This document shows, in pieces, positions 9,608 to 18,152 of a stretch of 64,000 nt of DNA. Under the pieces are notes generated by a model. That model had not been told where the DNA came from, made no database searches, and saw only the letters and a list, made by a program, of their open reading frames with translations. Origin of the DNA: Corynebacterium otitidis ATCC 51513 (GTDB lineage: Bacteria > Actinomycetota > Actinomycetes > Mycobacteriales > Mycobacteriaceae); assembly GCF_000296405.1 (NCBI RefSeq), contig NZ_JH815193.1, positions 62,001 through 126,000 on the forward strand, written 5' to 3'. The first letter of the stretch is position 1, and every line of letters starts with the position of its first letter. Both the position numbers and the translations under genes were made by a program.

Positions 9608-9802
9608 CTACTCCCCGCCCTTCTGCACGTAGGAGTTGACGAACTCCTCGGCGTTGTCCTCGAGCAGCCCGTCGATCTCGTCGAGCAGGTCGTCGGCGCC
9701 GTGGGTGGAGATCTGCTCCTGGGCCTGCGGGGCGGCGTCCTCGGGCTCGTCGCCGTCGCCCTTGCCGTGGCGCTGCTGGAAAGGCTGCGGTTGCGTCGAC
9801 AT
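9608..9802 (-). CDS. pup: Prokaryotic ubiquitin-like protein Pup
   Basis: Small disordered protein tag, 64 aa, attached to lysines by PafA. The conserved C-terminal half (DDLLDEIDGLLEDNAEEFV, then NSYVQKGGE) forms the ARC-binding helix and the ligation tail. It ends in Gly-Gly-Glu, not Gly-Gly-Gln, so Dop deamidation is not needed before ligation. The start MSTQPQPF at 9802 is chosen because AAGGAGG lies 5 bases upstream; the longer reading frame begins inside that ribosome-binding site. It sits between dop and pafA. Confidence 0.97.
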   Translation of the reverse strand: MSTQPQPFQQRHGKGDGDEPEDAAPQAQEQISTHGADDLLDEIDGLLEDNAEEFVNSYVQKGGE

Positions 9803-9901
9803 GTGTCCTCCTTGCACGAAAGGCTCGAGTGGGGCCGCCCGCTGGTCTGCCGGGAGCCCCGGTCCCTCCCGCCCAGCCTAGCTGCGTCTGGGTAGCGTTG
9901 C

Positions 9902-11431
9902 CTAGCCCATCGGCTCGACCGAGAGGCCGGCGTCGGCCAGCGCGCGCAGGGTGGCCTCGAGGTCGAGGCCCTCGAGGTCCGCGGGGCTGATGGCGGGGCT
10001 GGGCCCGTCGCCGAGGCCGACGCGGATCTCGGCGGTGGGGTCGTTGGGGTCGGCGAGCGCGACGGAGCGCCAGTTCGCGGAGACGACCGCCGGGCGGAAG
10101 CGCTCGACGAGCAGGCCGCGCAGCCAGGCGCGCGTGTCGCCGGGCGCGCTCTCGACGGCGTCGCGGAGTTCCTCGTCGCTGAAGAGGCGGCGCATCCGCC
10201 CGGAGCGCACGAGCGCGGAGTACAGGGAGCGCGACTCGTCGACGTCGGCGTACTGCAGGTCGACGGCCTGGAGCTTCGCGTCGCGGACGGGCGCGCCGCG
10301 CTCGAGGTAGCGGGAGATGATCGCCCACTTTGCGACCCAGTCGAGCCGGTCGGCGGCCCCGAGCACGTCGCGGGAGAGCTGCCCGAGAAGCTCCGCGGCG
10401 GTATCCAGGGCGCGCCGCTCGCTGGGCAGGGCGGGCGTGAGCCTCGAGAGGTACTCCTCGAGGATCGCGAGCGCGGGAAGCCGGCGCCCGTCTGAAAGCT
10501 CGAGGCGGTGGGTGAGCGTCGGGTCGTAGGACACGGCGGTGAGCTCGCCCACGGGGTCTGCGAGCGCGAGGTCGGAGAAGTCCACCCCGTCCTCGACGGC
10601 GGCGACGACCATCGAGGTGAGCGCCAGCTTGAGGAACGTCGCGGTCTCGGAGCGGTTCGCGTCGCCGATGATCGTGTGGAGCCGCCCGAAGCGCCTGGGG
10701 TTGGCGTGCGGCTCGTCGCGGGTGTTGACGATCCCGCGGTTGAGCGTCGTCTCCAGGGAGACGACCTGCTCGAAGTAGTCGGCGCGCTGCGAGATCTGGA
10801 AGCCGGGCTCCTCGCCGCGCTGGCCGCGGCCCATCCGCCCCGCGCCGATGAGCACCTGGCGGGTGACGAAGAACGGCACGAGCGCCGCGGTGAGCTCCTC
10901 GAAGTCGAGGGCGCGGTCGTACTGGTAGTTCTCGTGCGAGCCGAAGGACGCGCCCTTGCCGTCGACGTTGTTTTTAAAGATCCGGATCGGCGGGCAGGGG
11001 TCGCGGTCCTCGAGGACCGAGCGGCCCTCCTCGAACAGGCCCGCGATGTCGGCGGTCGCCTCGCGCAGCACGAGGTCCCCGGCGGCATCGTGGCGCGCCG
11101 CCTCGAGCGGGTCGGTGACCTCCGGGGTGGCGTACTCGGGGTGGGCGTGGTCGACGTAGAAGCGCGCCCCGTTTTTCAACACGACGTTCGCCACGCCCAT
11201 GGCGTTGGGGTCGACGACCGGGGCCGAGCGGTAGCGGCGCAGGTCGAAGCCGCGGGAGTCCTTCAGCGGCGACTCGGCCTGGAAATCCCATCGCGAGCGC
11301 GCCGCCTCGCGGAGCGCGGCGTAGGCGACGACCGCGTGCGTGGAGCTCACGATGGGACTTAAGGCCGGGTCGGTGGGCGTGGTGATGCCGAACTCGGTCT
11401 CCGCGCCGAGGATGCGGTTTTCTAAGGCCAC
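9902..11431 (-). CDS. dop: Depupylase/Pup deamidase Dop
   Basis: PafA paralogue that removes Pup from substrates, and elsewhere deamidates the Pup C-terminal Gln. It is 509 aa from the GTG start (VALENRILGAETEFG). That start is preferred to an upstream frame because ENRILGAETEFGIT is the family N-terminus and the GTG lies 8 bp after arc. Asp94 in KNGARFYVDHAHPEYAT is the likely catalytic residue. The Dop-specific loop region (residues about 35-75) is present. Because Pup here ends in Glu, the inferred main job is depupylation with ARC. Confidence 0.95.
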   Translation of the reverse strand: MALENRILGAETEFGITTPTDPALSPIVSSTHAVVAYAALREAARSRWDFQAESPLKDSRGFDLRRYRSAPVVDPNAMGVANVVLKNGARFYVDHAHPEYATPEVTDPLEAARHDAAGDLVLREATADIAGLFEEGRSVLEDRDPCPPIRIFKNNVDGKGASFGSHENYQYDRALDFEELTAALVPFFVTRQVLIGAGRMGRGQRGEEPGFQISQRADYFEQVVSLETTLNRGIVNTRDEPHANPRRFGRLHTIIGDANRSETATFLKLALTSMVVAAVEDGVDFSDLALADPVGELTAVSYDPTLTHRLELSDGRRLPALAILEEYLSRLTPALPSERRALDTAAELLGQLSRDVLGAADRLDWVAKWAIISRYLERGAPVRDAKLQAVDLQYADVDESRSLYSALVRSGRMRRLFSDEELRDAVESAPGDTRAWLRGLLVERFRPAVVSANWRSVALADPNDPTAEIRVGLGDGPSPAISPADLEGLDLEATLRALADAGLSVEPMG

Positions 11432-11439
11432 GGGTCTGT

Positions 11440-13038
11440 CTAGCTCCCCTCGCGTCCGATGCGGCGCACGAAGCGCACCTTCTTGCCCTTCAGGCCGCTG
11501 ATGTGCAGCCACGCCGAGGGGTCCTCCCCGCCGGCGAGCGCCTCGTTCTCCGCGGCCTCCTGGCGCGCGGCGGCGCGCACGTGCTCGGCGGTAATGCCCG
11601 GCCGCCCGCCGGAGAGCTCGTCCTTGACGGCGATCTTCTTCGCCCGGTCGACGACGCTGGCGATCATCGCCCCGGAGACGAACTCGTCGGCGGTCATCGC
11701 CCGGGACGAGCCGTCGACGAACTCCACCTCGAGGACCGGGCGCTTCTCGTAGAGCACCGCAACTCCCGCGTCGACGAGCTCCGCCGCGGGCCCGGCGAGC
11801 GGGATCCCGCCGGAGAGGTAGCGCGCGAAGATGTCCGCGCCGGCCTTGCGGTCAGGCCGCGCCACGGGGATCTTCACGTCGAGGCGGCCCGGGCGCATGA
11901 GCGCGGGGTCGATGAGCTCCTCGCGGTTCGTCGCGCCGATGACGATAACGTTCTCGAGCTGCTCGACGCCGTCGAGCTCGGTGAGCAGCTGCGGCACGAC
12001 GGTGGTCTCCACGTCCGAGCTCTTGCCCGAGCCGCGGGTGCGAAACAGCGACTCCATCTCGTCGAAGAACACCACCACCGCGGAGCCGTCCGCGGCGAGC
12101 TCCCGGGCCCGCTCGAAGATGGCGCGCACCTGGCGCTCCGTCTCGCCGACGTACTTGTTGAGCAGCTCCGGGCCCTTGATGTTGAGGAAGTAGGCCCTCG
12201 GCGACTCCGGGGCCTCCGTGTCGAGGCAGGGGCAGTCGCCGCGCAGCGTCTTCGAGGCCAGCGAGTGCGCCACCGCCTTGGCGATCAGCGTCTTCCCGCA
12301 GCCCGGCGGCCCGTAGAGCAACACGCCCTTCGGGGGCTTCAAGTCGTAGGAGCGAAAGAGCTCCGGGTGGAGGAACGGCAGCTCCACCGCGTCGTGGATC
12401 GTCGCGATCTGCTCGTCTAGACCCCCGATGTCCTCGTACGAGACCTCGGGCACCTCCTCCAGGGAGAGCTGCGCGACGTCCGTGACGGGCAGAAGCTCCA
12501 CCGCGACGCCCGCCTTCGGCTCGACGAGCACTTCGTCGCCGGGCCTGGGGCCGCGGGCGGCCTCGCGCACCGCGCGCGAGAGGCGCACCACCCGCGCGTC
12601 GCCCGCGGAGTCGACGACCACGGCGCGGCGATCGTCGAGGACCTCCTTGATCGCGGCGACCTCCCCGGTGGGGCTCGGCCCGCACGCCTCGAGGACCTGG
12701 CTGCCCTCGCCGAGGCGCACGAGCGTGCCCGCCTCGAGCTCCCCGAAGCTCACCGCCGGGGAGACGGGCACCCGCATCTGCCTGCCCAGGGCGACGATCT
12801 CGGCGTGCTCGCCGTCCTCGGAGCGCTCGAGGAACGTGCCGTACGTCGACGGCGGCTGGTTTAAGTCCTCGATCTGCTGGCGCAGCGTGTCGAGCTTGTC
12901 CCGCGAGGCCTTGAGCAGCTCCGCGAGCTTCTTGTTGCGCGCGCTTAGGGTCCGGTTCTCCCGCAGCAGGTCCCCGTGGAAGCGCCGGTCGCCCTCGTCG
13001 CGGCCGGTGTGTCCGGTGTCGGGACGCGAAAGTGTCAT
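11440..13038 (-). CDS. arc: AAA ATPase ARC (Mpa homologue)
   Basis: Hexameric ring unfoldase that binds pupylated proteins through an N-terminal coiled coil (residues about 22-65), followed by OB domains and one AAA module. Walker A is YGPPGCGKTL, Walker B is VVVFFDEMES, and the second region reads IVIGATNREELIDPALMRPGRLD. It is 532 aa. The C-terminus ends RIGREGS and lacks the GQYL motif that docks mycobacterial Mpa onto the 20S proteasome. Together with the missing prcBA this points to proteasome-independent unfolding and release with Dop. Confidence 0.96.
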   Translation of the reverse strand: MTLSRPDTGHTGRDEGDRRFHGDLLRENRTLSARNKKLAELLKASRDKLDTLRQQIEDLNQPPSTYGTFLERSEDGEHAEIVALGRQMRVPVSPAVSFGELEAGTLVRLGEGSQVLEACGPSPTGEVAAIKEVLDDRRAVVVDSAGDARVVRLSRAVREAARGPRPGDEVLVEPKAGVAVELLPVTDVAQLSLEEVPEVSYEDIGGLDEQIATIHDAVELPFLHPELFRSYDLKPPKGVLLYGPPGCGKTLIAKAVAHSLASKTLRGDCPCLDTEAPESPRAYFLNIKGPELLNKYVGETERQVRAIFERARELAADGSAVVVFFDEMESLFRTRGSGKSSDVETTVVPQLLTELDGVEQLENVIVIGATNREELIDPALMRPGRLDVKIPVARPDRKAGADIFARYLSGGIPLAGPAAELVDAGVAVLYEKRPVLEVEFVDGSSRAMTADEFVSGAMIASVVDRAKKIAVKDELSGGRPGITAEHVRAAARQEAAENEALAGGEDPSAWLHISGLKGKKVRFVRRIGREGS

Positions 13039-13132
13039 GCCCTCCAGCCTAACGCACGATAGGCCCCGCTAACTTTGCCCCGCGACCCGCCCCGCGGCGC
13101 CGCAGCGCGGGTGACTCGATACGGGACGCTGG

Positions 13133-13969
13133 CTAGCGGCGGGCGGGTCGCTGGGGCTGCGGGGGCGTGACCCCGTCGGCGAGCCGGCGGGCCTGCACGA
13201 GGAACGCGGTGTGCGCGTTCATCCGGTGCTCCGGGCGCGTGGCGAGCCCCTCGACGCGCCAGCCGCGCACGAGCGACTCCCAGGCGCGCGGCTCGCTGAA
13301 GTGCCCGGTCTCGCGCAGCCCCTCGACGGTGTTCATGAGCTGCGGGACGGTCGCGACGTAGACCATGATCACCCCGCCGGGCAGGAGCAGGTCGCACACG
13401 GTGTCGAAGAAGTGCCAGGGCTCGACCATGTCGAGCAGCACCCGGTCGACCGGCCCGCCGAGGCCGTCCCGGGTGAGCTGACCGAAGTCCGCGAGCTTCG
13501 GCTCCCACCACTCGGGCCGGGTGCCGAAGTACTGCTCGACGTTGTCGATCGCATAAGCGAGGTGGTCGTCGCGCACCTCGACGGAGAAGACCCGGCCGTG
13601 CTCCCCGACCGCGCGCAACAGGGCGATGCTCAGCGCCCCGGAACCCGCGCCGGCCTCAAGCACGCGCGCGCCGGGGAAGATATCGCCCTCGATGAGGATC
13701 TGGCCTAAGTCCTTCGGGTAGATCACCGCCGCGCCGCGCGGCATGGAGAGCACGTGGTCGACCATGAGGTGGCGGAACGCGAGGTAGTCGGCGCCCAGCG
13801 AGGAGCGCACGACGCTGCCCTCGTCGCGGCCGATGAGGTCGTCGTGGGCGACCTGCCCGCGGTGGGTGTGGAACACCTCGCCGGGGCGCAGCACGATGGT
13901 GAAGTGGCGGCGCTTCGCGTCGGTGAGCTGCACGCGGTCGCCGGCCTGGAACGGCCCGGAGTAGGCCAT
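13133..13969 (-). CDS. trmI: tRNA (adenine-N1)-methyltransferase TrmI
   Basis: SAM-dependent methyltransferase making m1A58 in the tRNA T-loop. It is 278 aa from MAYSGPFQAGDRVQL, with an N-terminal small beta-barrel followed by a Rossmann domain. The SAM motif is VLEAGAGSGALSIALLRAVG and motif IV is DRVLLDMVEPW. The ATG at 13969 is chosen because AAAGGA lies upstream and the family starts there; the frame stays open far upstream only because of high GC. Its position next to arc and recB matches Rv2118c. Confidence 0.95.
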   Translation of the reverse strand: MAYSGPFQAGDRVQLTDAKRRHFTIVLRPGEVFHTHRGQVAHDDLIGRDEGSVVRSSLGADYLAFRHLMVDHVLSMPRGAAVIYPKDLGQILIEGDIFPGARVLEAGAGSGALSIALLRAVGEHGRVFSVEVRDDHLAYAIDNVEQYFGTRPEWWEPKLADFGQLTRDGLGGPVDRVLLDMVEPWHFFDTVCDLLLPGGVIMVYVATVPQLMNTVEGLRETGHFSEPRAWESLVRGWRVEGLATRPEHRMNAHTAFLVQARRLADGVTPPQPQRPARR

Positions 13970-14043
13970 GGCTCGATCAGCCGTCCTTTCGGTCAAAGAA
14001 ACGTCTCGTCTTCCCCCGCCGAAAGGCGGGGCTGGCGTGCCGC

Positions 14044-15303
14044 TTACTCGGCGGCGGCGAGGTAGGCGCGAAGCGCGCGTGTGAGAGCCTCGACGTCGGC
14101 TGCCCCGGCGAGCTCCCTGGCGGAGTGCATGGATAAAAGCGGGATGCCGACGTCGACGGTGGGAATACCCACCCTGGTCGCGGAGATCGGCCCGATCGTC
14201 GAGCCGCAGGGCACCGCGTTGTTGCCGACGAACACCTGGTCGTTCACCCCCGCGGCGCGGCAGGCGCGGCGCCACGCCGCGACCGTGCGGTCGGTGGAGG
14301 CGTAGCGCTGCTTGGCGTTGATCTTCGTCACCGGCCCGCGGTTGATGAGCGGCAGGTGGCCGGGGTCGTGCTTGCCGGCGAAGTTGGGGTGCACGGAGTG
14401 CGCCGCGTCCGCCGAGACCATCGAGGAGCGCGCCAGCATCCGGTAGGTCTCCTCGCGGTCGAGGCCTAAGGCCGCTGCGGTGCGCTCGACGACCTCGGTG
14501 AGCAGCGGGCCGGCCGCGCCGCTGGTGGACTCGCTGCCGACCTCCTCGTTGTTGAACGCCGCGAGGACGAGCACGTCCCCGCCGGACTCCGCAGCGCCGG
14601 CGGCGCCCCTCAGGGCCTCGAGCCCGCAGTACACGGAGCTTAAGTTGTCGAGCCGGCCCGCGGCGATGAGGTCCCCGGCGGCGCCGAAGAGCCGCGGGGG
14701 CTGGGTGTCCGCCGTGATGACGGTGTGGCCGAGGATCTCGTCCGGCTCGCAGCCCGCAGCCTCGGCGAGCAGCTCGGAAACGCTCGCGTCGCCCTCGAGC
14801 GCGAGGATCGGGCTCGTGTGCTCCTGCGGGTGCGGGTTGAACTCGTTCTTGCGCTCGAGGTGGATCGCGAGGTTCGCGATGCGCGCCACCGGGCCGGTGT
14901 CGACGAGCCTGGTGGAGCCGTCGGCGAGTGTCACCCGCCCGGCAAGGGTGAGCTCGCGGTCGAACCACGAGTGCACGATCGGCCCGCCGTAGACCTCCAC
15001 GGCGGCCTGCGCGAAGCCGAAGGCCGCCCGGTCGGGGTGCGGCTTGAGCGCGAAGCCGGGCGAGTCGGTGTGCGCGCCGACAATGCGGAAACCCGACTCG
15101 CCGGTGAGGGCGTCTGGCACCCACCACGCGACGACCGCGCCGTCGCGGGAGAGCACGTGCCCGCCGGGCTGCGCGTCCCAGGCTTGGGCGGGGTCCTGCC
15201 TAGTGAAGCCCGCCGCCTCGAGGCGGCGGGCGACCTCCTCGGCGGCGTGGAAGGCGCTCGGCGAGGCGGAGATGAAATCGAAGAAGTCCTGGGGCGCGTC
15301 CAT
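14044..15303 (-). CDS. M18 family aminopeptidase
   Basis: Zinc aminopeptidase of 419 aa (aspartyl/acidic type in the family). Metal-binding segments are visible: IVGAHTDSPGFALKP, AGRLDNLSSVYCGLEAL, FNNEEVGSES and the C-terminal IPLLSMHSARELAG. The ATG at 15303 is preferred to a TTG nine bases upstream. A TATTTT -10-like box ends about ten bases before it, so the transcript may be nearly leaderless. Cytosolic peptide turnover is the expected role. The C. glutamicum relative is a probable aminopeptidase 2; exact specificity is unknown. Confidence 0.93.
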   Translation of the reverse strand: MDAPQDFFDFISASPSAFHAAEEVARRLEAAGFTRQDPAQAWDAQPGGHVLSRDGAVVAWWVPDALTGESGFRIVGAHTDSPGFALKPHPDRAAFGFAQAAVEVYGGPIVHSWFDRELTLAGRVTLADGSTRLVDTGPVARIANLAIHLERKNEFNPHPQEHTSPILALEGDASVSELLAEAAGCEPDEILGHTVITADTQPPRLFGAAGDLIAAGRLDNLSSVYCGLEALRGAAGAAESGGDVLVLAAFNNEEVGSESTSGAAGPLLTEVVERTAAALGLDREETYRMLARSSMVSADAAHSVHPNFAGKHDPGHLPLINRGPVTKINAKQRYASTDRTVAAWRRACRAAGVNDQVFVGNNAVPCGSTIGPISATRVGIPTVDVGIPLLSMHSARELAGAADVEALTRALRAYLAAAE

Positions 15304-15423
15304 GTACTTCAAAATATCCGCCCCGCCCGGGGCTATGTTGCTCGGGGCCGGGCAACCCGAACGGTGGCAATCACAGCGGCAGCCCAGGCCGCGCGTCCCG
15401 CACGCCGCGCCGGGGACGTAGAG

Positions 15424-15638
15424 CTAGCTGCGCCTGGGCCGGCGCTTGGCCGCCCACGCACGGACCTCGTCGGCGAGCCACACGCAGTTCCCGTCGGGCT
15501 CGCCGGCCGGGGCTGGGCACTGCCCGCGCGCTAAAAATAGGAGTTCCACGTCGAGTGCTTCATGCCGGCGGCGGTCTCGCGCTGCTTCGCGAGCTAGAGC
15601 TCCGCTGCGCTGTCGAGATCCACGATCGCCGACCTCAT
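15424..15638 (-). pseudogene. Short gene relic in the 15.3-15.86 kb gap
   Basis: The 558-bp gap between the M18 peptidase and the nuclease has no intact gene. On the minus strand one frame opens MRSAIVDLDSAAEL, meets an amber stop (15594-15596), then continues LAKQRETAAGMKHSTWNSYF to a second stop (15531-15533). A neighbouring frame then reads LARGQCPAPAG, EPDGNCVWLADEVRAW and ends KRRPRRS at 15424. The pieces look like one small gene broken by a nonsense codon and a frameshift. I do not recognise the family and chance reading is possible. Confidence 0.25.
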
Positions 15639-15861
15639 GCTGGTCGTCCTCTCCCCGAACGCTCGTTGGAGTGAATAGGTGCCCTCAACGAAGAACACCG
15701 CACCGGGGCGCGGCAACCGCGCGGGGCCGCGGGCCGCCGGGTTCCGCCGGTCGAAGCCCCGAGATAAGAGCGAACACCTTAGCCTGCGAGATCCAGCCTC
15801 ACCGGCGGATTCCGACTCCCACCATCGGTGTCCACCCCCGTCGATACGATGTGGAGCCATT

Positions 15862-16749
15862 ATGCCCTCCCCCACCAACGACGAGCCCGAAACGAACCCG
15901 CCCGCCCGCAAGAAAGCCAGGCCGCTGGCGCTGTCGCCCTCTCGGGCGTCGGACTACAAGCAGTGCCCGCTGCTCTACCGACTGCGCTCGATCGACAAGA
16001 TCCCCGAGCCGAAGACACTCGCGCAGGTGCGCGGCACGCTGGTGCACGCCGCGCTCGAGGACCTCTACGGCATGCCGCGCGAGGAGCGCACCTTCCCCGC
16101 CGCGGTGAAGCGGCTCAAGCCCCGCTGGGAGGCGATGCGCGCCGACGACCCGGAGCTCGACGAGCTCGTTCCCGAGGTGGAGCTCCACGGCTTCCTCTCC
16201 GAGTGCCGGGAGCTCCTGCGCGGCTACTTCCGGATGGAGAACCCCCAGGGCTTCGACCCGAAGGACCGGGAAATGTTCTTAAACCTCGTGCTGCCCAACG
16301 GGGTGCCGGTGCGCGGCTTCATCGACCGCGTGGACGTCGCTCCCTCCGGGGAGGTGCGCATCGTCGACTACAAGACCGGCAAGAAGCCCAAACCCCGCTT
16401 CCAGGACGGGGCGCTGTTCCAGATGCGCTTCTACGCGCTGGTCTACTGGCGGCTCACCGGAAAGATCCCCGACGTCGAGCGGCTCATGTACCTCAAGGTC
16501 AACGACTCGCTCTACACGAGCCCCACGAAGCAGGAGCTCGAGTACTTCGAGCGCGACCTGGGCCGGCTGTGGGCACAGATCACGCTCGACGGGGAGCACG
16601 GCACGTTCCAGCCGAAGACCTCGAAGCTGTGCGGCTGGTGCTCCTTCCAGAGCCTCTGCCCCGCCTTCGGCGGCACCCCGCCGGAGTACCCCGGCTGGCC
16701 GGGCGCGATGGGCGATCGCAATGACAAGGACACCGGCGGGGGCAACTAA
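15862..16749 (+). CDS. RecB-family PD-(D/E)XK nuclease with probable Fe-S cluster
   Basis: Protein of 295 aa, homologous by position and motifs to Rv2119 and Cas4/AddB-type nucleases. The nuclease core is GFIDRVDV, then VRIVDYKTGKK, where Asp and DYK supply the metal and catalytic residues. One N-terminal Cys (DYKQCPLLYRL) and a C-terminal triplet (CGWCSFQSLC) give the four-cysteine pattern of an AddB-like 4Fe-4S staple. The start MPSPTNDEPE is chosen as the ATG closest to the conserved LSPSRASDYKQC; upstream codons look non-coding. A DNA repair or processing role is inferred. Confidence 0.9.
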   Translation: MPSPTNDEPETNPPARKKARPLALSPSRASDYKQCPLLYRLRSIDKIPEPKTLAQVRGTLVHAALEDLYGMPREERTFPAAVKRLKPRWEAMRADDPELDELVPEVELHGFLSECRELLRGYFRMENPQGFDPKDREMFLNLVLPNGVPVRGFIDRVDVAPSGEVRIVDYKTGKKPKPRFQDGALFQMRFYALVYWRLTGKIPDVERLMYLKVNDSLYTSPTKQELEYFERDLGRLWAQITLDGEHGTFQPKTSKLCGWCSFQSLCPAFGGTPPEYPGWPGAMGDRNDKDTGGGN

Positions 16750-16859
16750 GGCGAGGGCGCTGGCCGATTGCCCGGCCATGCGACCAGGCCGACGCGCCCC
16801 CGGCAGTCCGCTTATCGGGGGCCTCGACCCTCTGACTCGGAATCTCGACCATCCCACTT

Positions 16860-17105
16860 TTGAGGAGGCGAAGCACACTGGCCCGCCACACGAAAAAGAA
16901 AAAGCGCCGCGGATCGAAGCGTCCGCACCTCTGCCCCAAGAACCGAAAGCACCAGTACCGCGCCTACGAGGAGGCCGCCCACGTGGCCATTCTCCGTTCG
17001 CGCGGGGCAGGGCCGCTGGCTATATACCGATGCCCATATTGCAGGACCTGGCATCTCACCAGTAGGCCGCAGCGAGAAAAGGCTCGTCGGCGCGCACGCC
17101 AGTAA
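16860..17105 (+). CDS. Small basic protein with CxxC zinc-ribbon-like motif
   Basis: Up to 81 aa, very basic (KKKKRRGSKR near the N-terminus), with an isolated LCP and a later YRCPYCRTWHLTS motif. Cys-X2-Cys followed by Trp-His-Leu-Thr-Ser resembles small zinc-ribbon proteins common in actinophages and integrated elements. The TTG at 16860 lies inside its own AGGAGG. A CTG codon at 16878 (LARHTKKK) sits 9 bases after that AGGAGG and is an attractive non-canonical start. It is the first gene of the accessory island after the nuclease. Function unknown; nucleic-acid binding is a guess. Confidence 0.6.
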   Translation: MRRRSTLARHTKKKKRRGSKRPHLCPKNRKHQYRAYEEAAHVAILRSRGAGPLAIYRCPYCRTWHLTSRPQREKARRRARQ

Positions 17106-18060
17106 TACCGCCTCGCCGGCGACCCGCGAGCCCGTCCCATTCCGCGGGGTTGCGACCCCGCCAGTTACTTTCCCAGTATGCGCCGTCCCACCACGAGCCA
17201 GCCGGCACGGGTCACGACGGCGTGGGCCTTGCAGGCCAACTGAAAGCTAGGTTGCCTTCGCTGCCCGAGCAAAACGCACCGCGCTGCCCGTTCGCATACA
17301 CCACCGGCGGGCCGATGCGGGCATCGTCTCTCCAGCGAAATCGAGGCACACCGATCGGCTGCCTCCGCGCAGGACACCGCGCTGTGCCACCGCGCGAGAA
17401 ACGACCCCCGGGGCCTGCCGCGCTCGCCCCCGCCGGACTCGCCACGGTAGATCCCGCACCCGGGTGCCACGTGGCGCCCGGCGTCTGCCTCGCCGTCGAC
17501 GACAACAAGACCGCTGCCCAACTGCCCGAACGGCGCGGACACGACGATGCACGGATGATAGCTCCCTTGCTCTCGCCGCGATCGCTGACGAAGAAGACGC
17601 GCGGCATTGACACGATCCCCGAGCGGGATTGAAACTCCTCACGTGGGGGCCGACGGCGACTTCACTCAGCGCACCGATGCGCGCCACAAGATCGTATGTC
17701 TTAGCGAAATCGCCCACGGCCGGCACGGCGAGCCCCTCGCGCCTTGGCCCCGAAACAACAGTCACACTCCGGCGGCCCGAGTGCCGCCCGGAGAACGACA
17801 CTTCGCCGGCACCCGCTCCCGGTGTTCTGCGACATCCCGCGGAGCTAACCAGGCTGGCTGAGCGCGATGGGTTCCAGAGACTGATTTGGCGGGACATAAG
17901 TATCGCACTGGAGCTGACCCGAATACCTGCGCAAACTGAGGGCCCCGCCCAGTCTGACAGTCCCGCCCTGCGGAGCTCGCCGCCTCGGTAACGCAGGCGG
18001 GCGTTATGCGGCGTTCGCACTGACAACAGCTTCGCAACAGGAGCAGATGACCACCTCAAG
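17106..18060 (+). other. Gene-poor stretch with decayed sequence
   Basis: About 950 bp with no convincing intact gene. On the minus strand protein-like segments appear in changing frames: RRSVTVVSGPRREGLAVPA then VGDFAKTYDLVARIGALSEV (about 17640-17780), RVFFVSDRGESKGAIIRASS (about 17545-17605), and HPCIVVSAPFGQLGSGLVVV followed by DGEADAG (about 17485-17550). They could be one gene broken by two frameshifts; I cannot name it. A small hairpin (GCGGGGT/ACCCCGC) lies near 17138-17158. Codon use is mixed. The stretch separates the small Cys protein from the peptide-regulator-ABC locus. Confidence 0.3.
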
Positions 18061-18061
18061 A

Positions 18062-18118
18062 AGTGACCTTAGTCACATTTTGCAGGTTATCGTTGCTATT
18101 CTCCCCTCCACAGTGGAG
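18062..18118 (+). promoter_or_regulatory. Promoter/operator region of the peptide locus
   Basis: AGTGACCTTAGTCACA (18062-18077) matches the corynebacterial GlxR (cAMP receptor) consensus TGTGA-N6-TCACA except at its first base. A weak extended -10 (TGCTATTCT, 18094-18102) follows. Next comes a second inverted repeat, CTCCAC-A-GTGGAG (18106-18118), just downstream of the -10, a typical place for a repressor or autoregulator operator. The peptide start codon is 35 bp further on. Site identities are inferred from pattern only. Confidence 0.5.
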
Positions 18119-18152
18119 AGTTAGTTCACTCCAGCGAGAAGGGGGTGAGATC

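Noticed and set aside
17627-17635. GATTGAAAC, the end of many CRISPR repeats, inside CGAGCGGGATTGAAACTCC
   Set aside because: Single occurrence; no second copy at spacer distance and no cas genes in the window.
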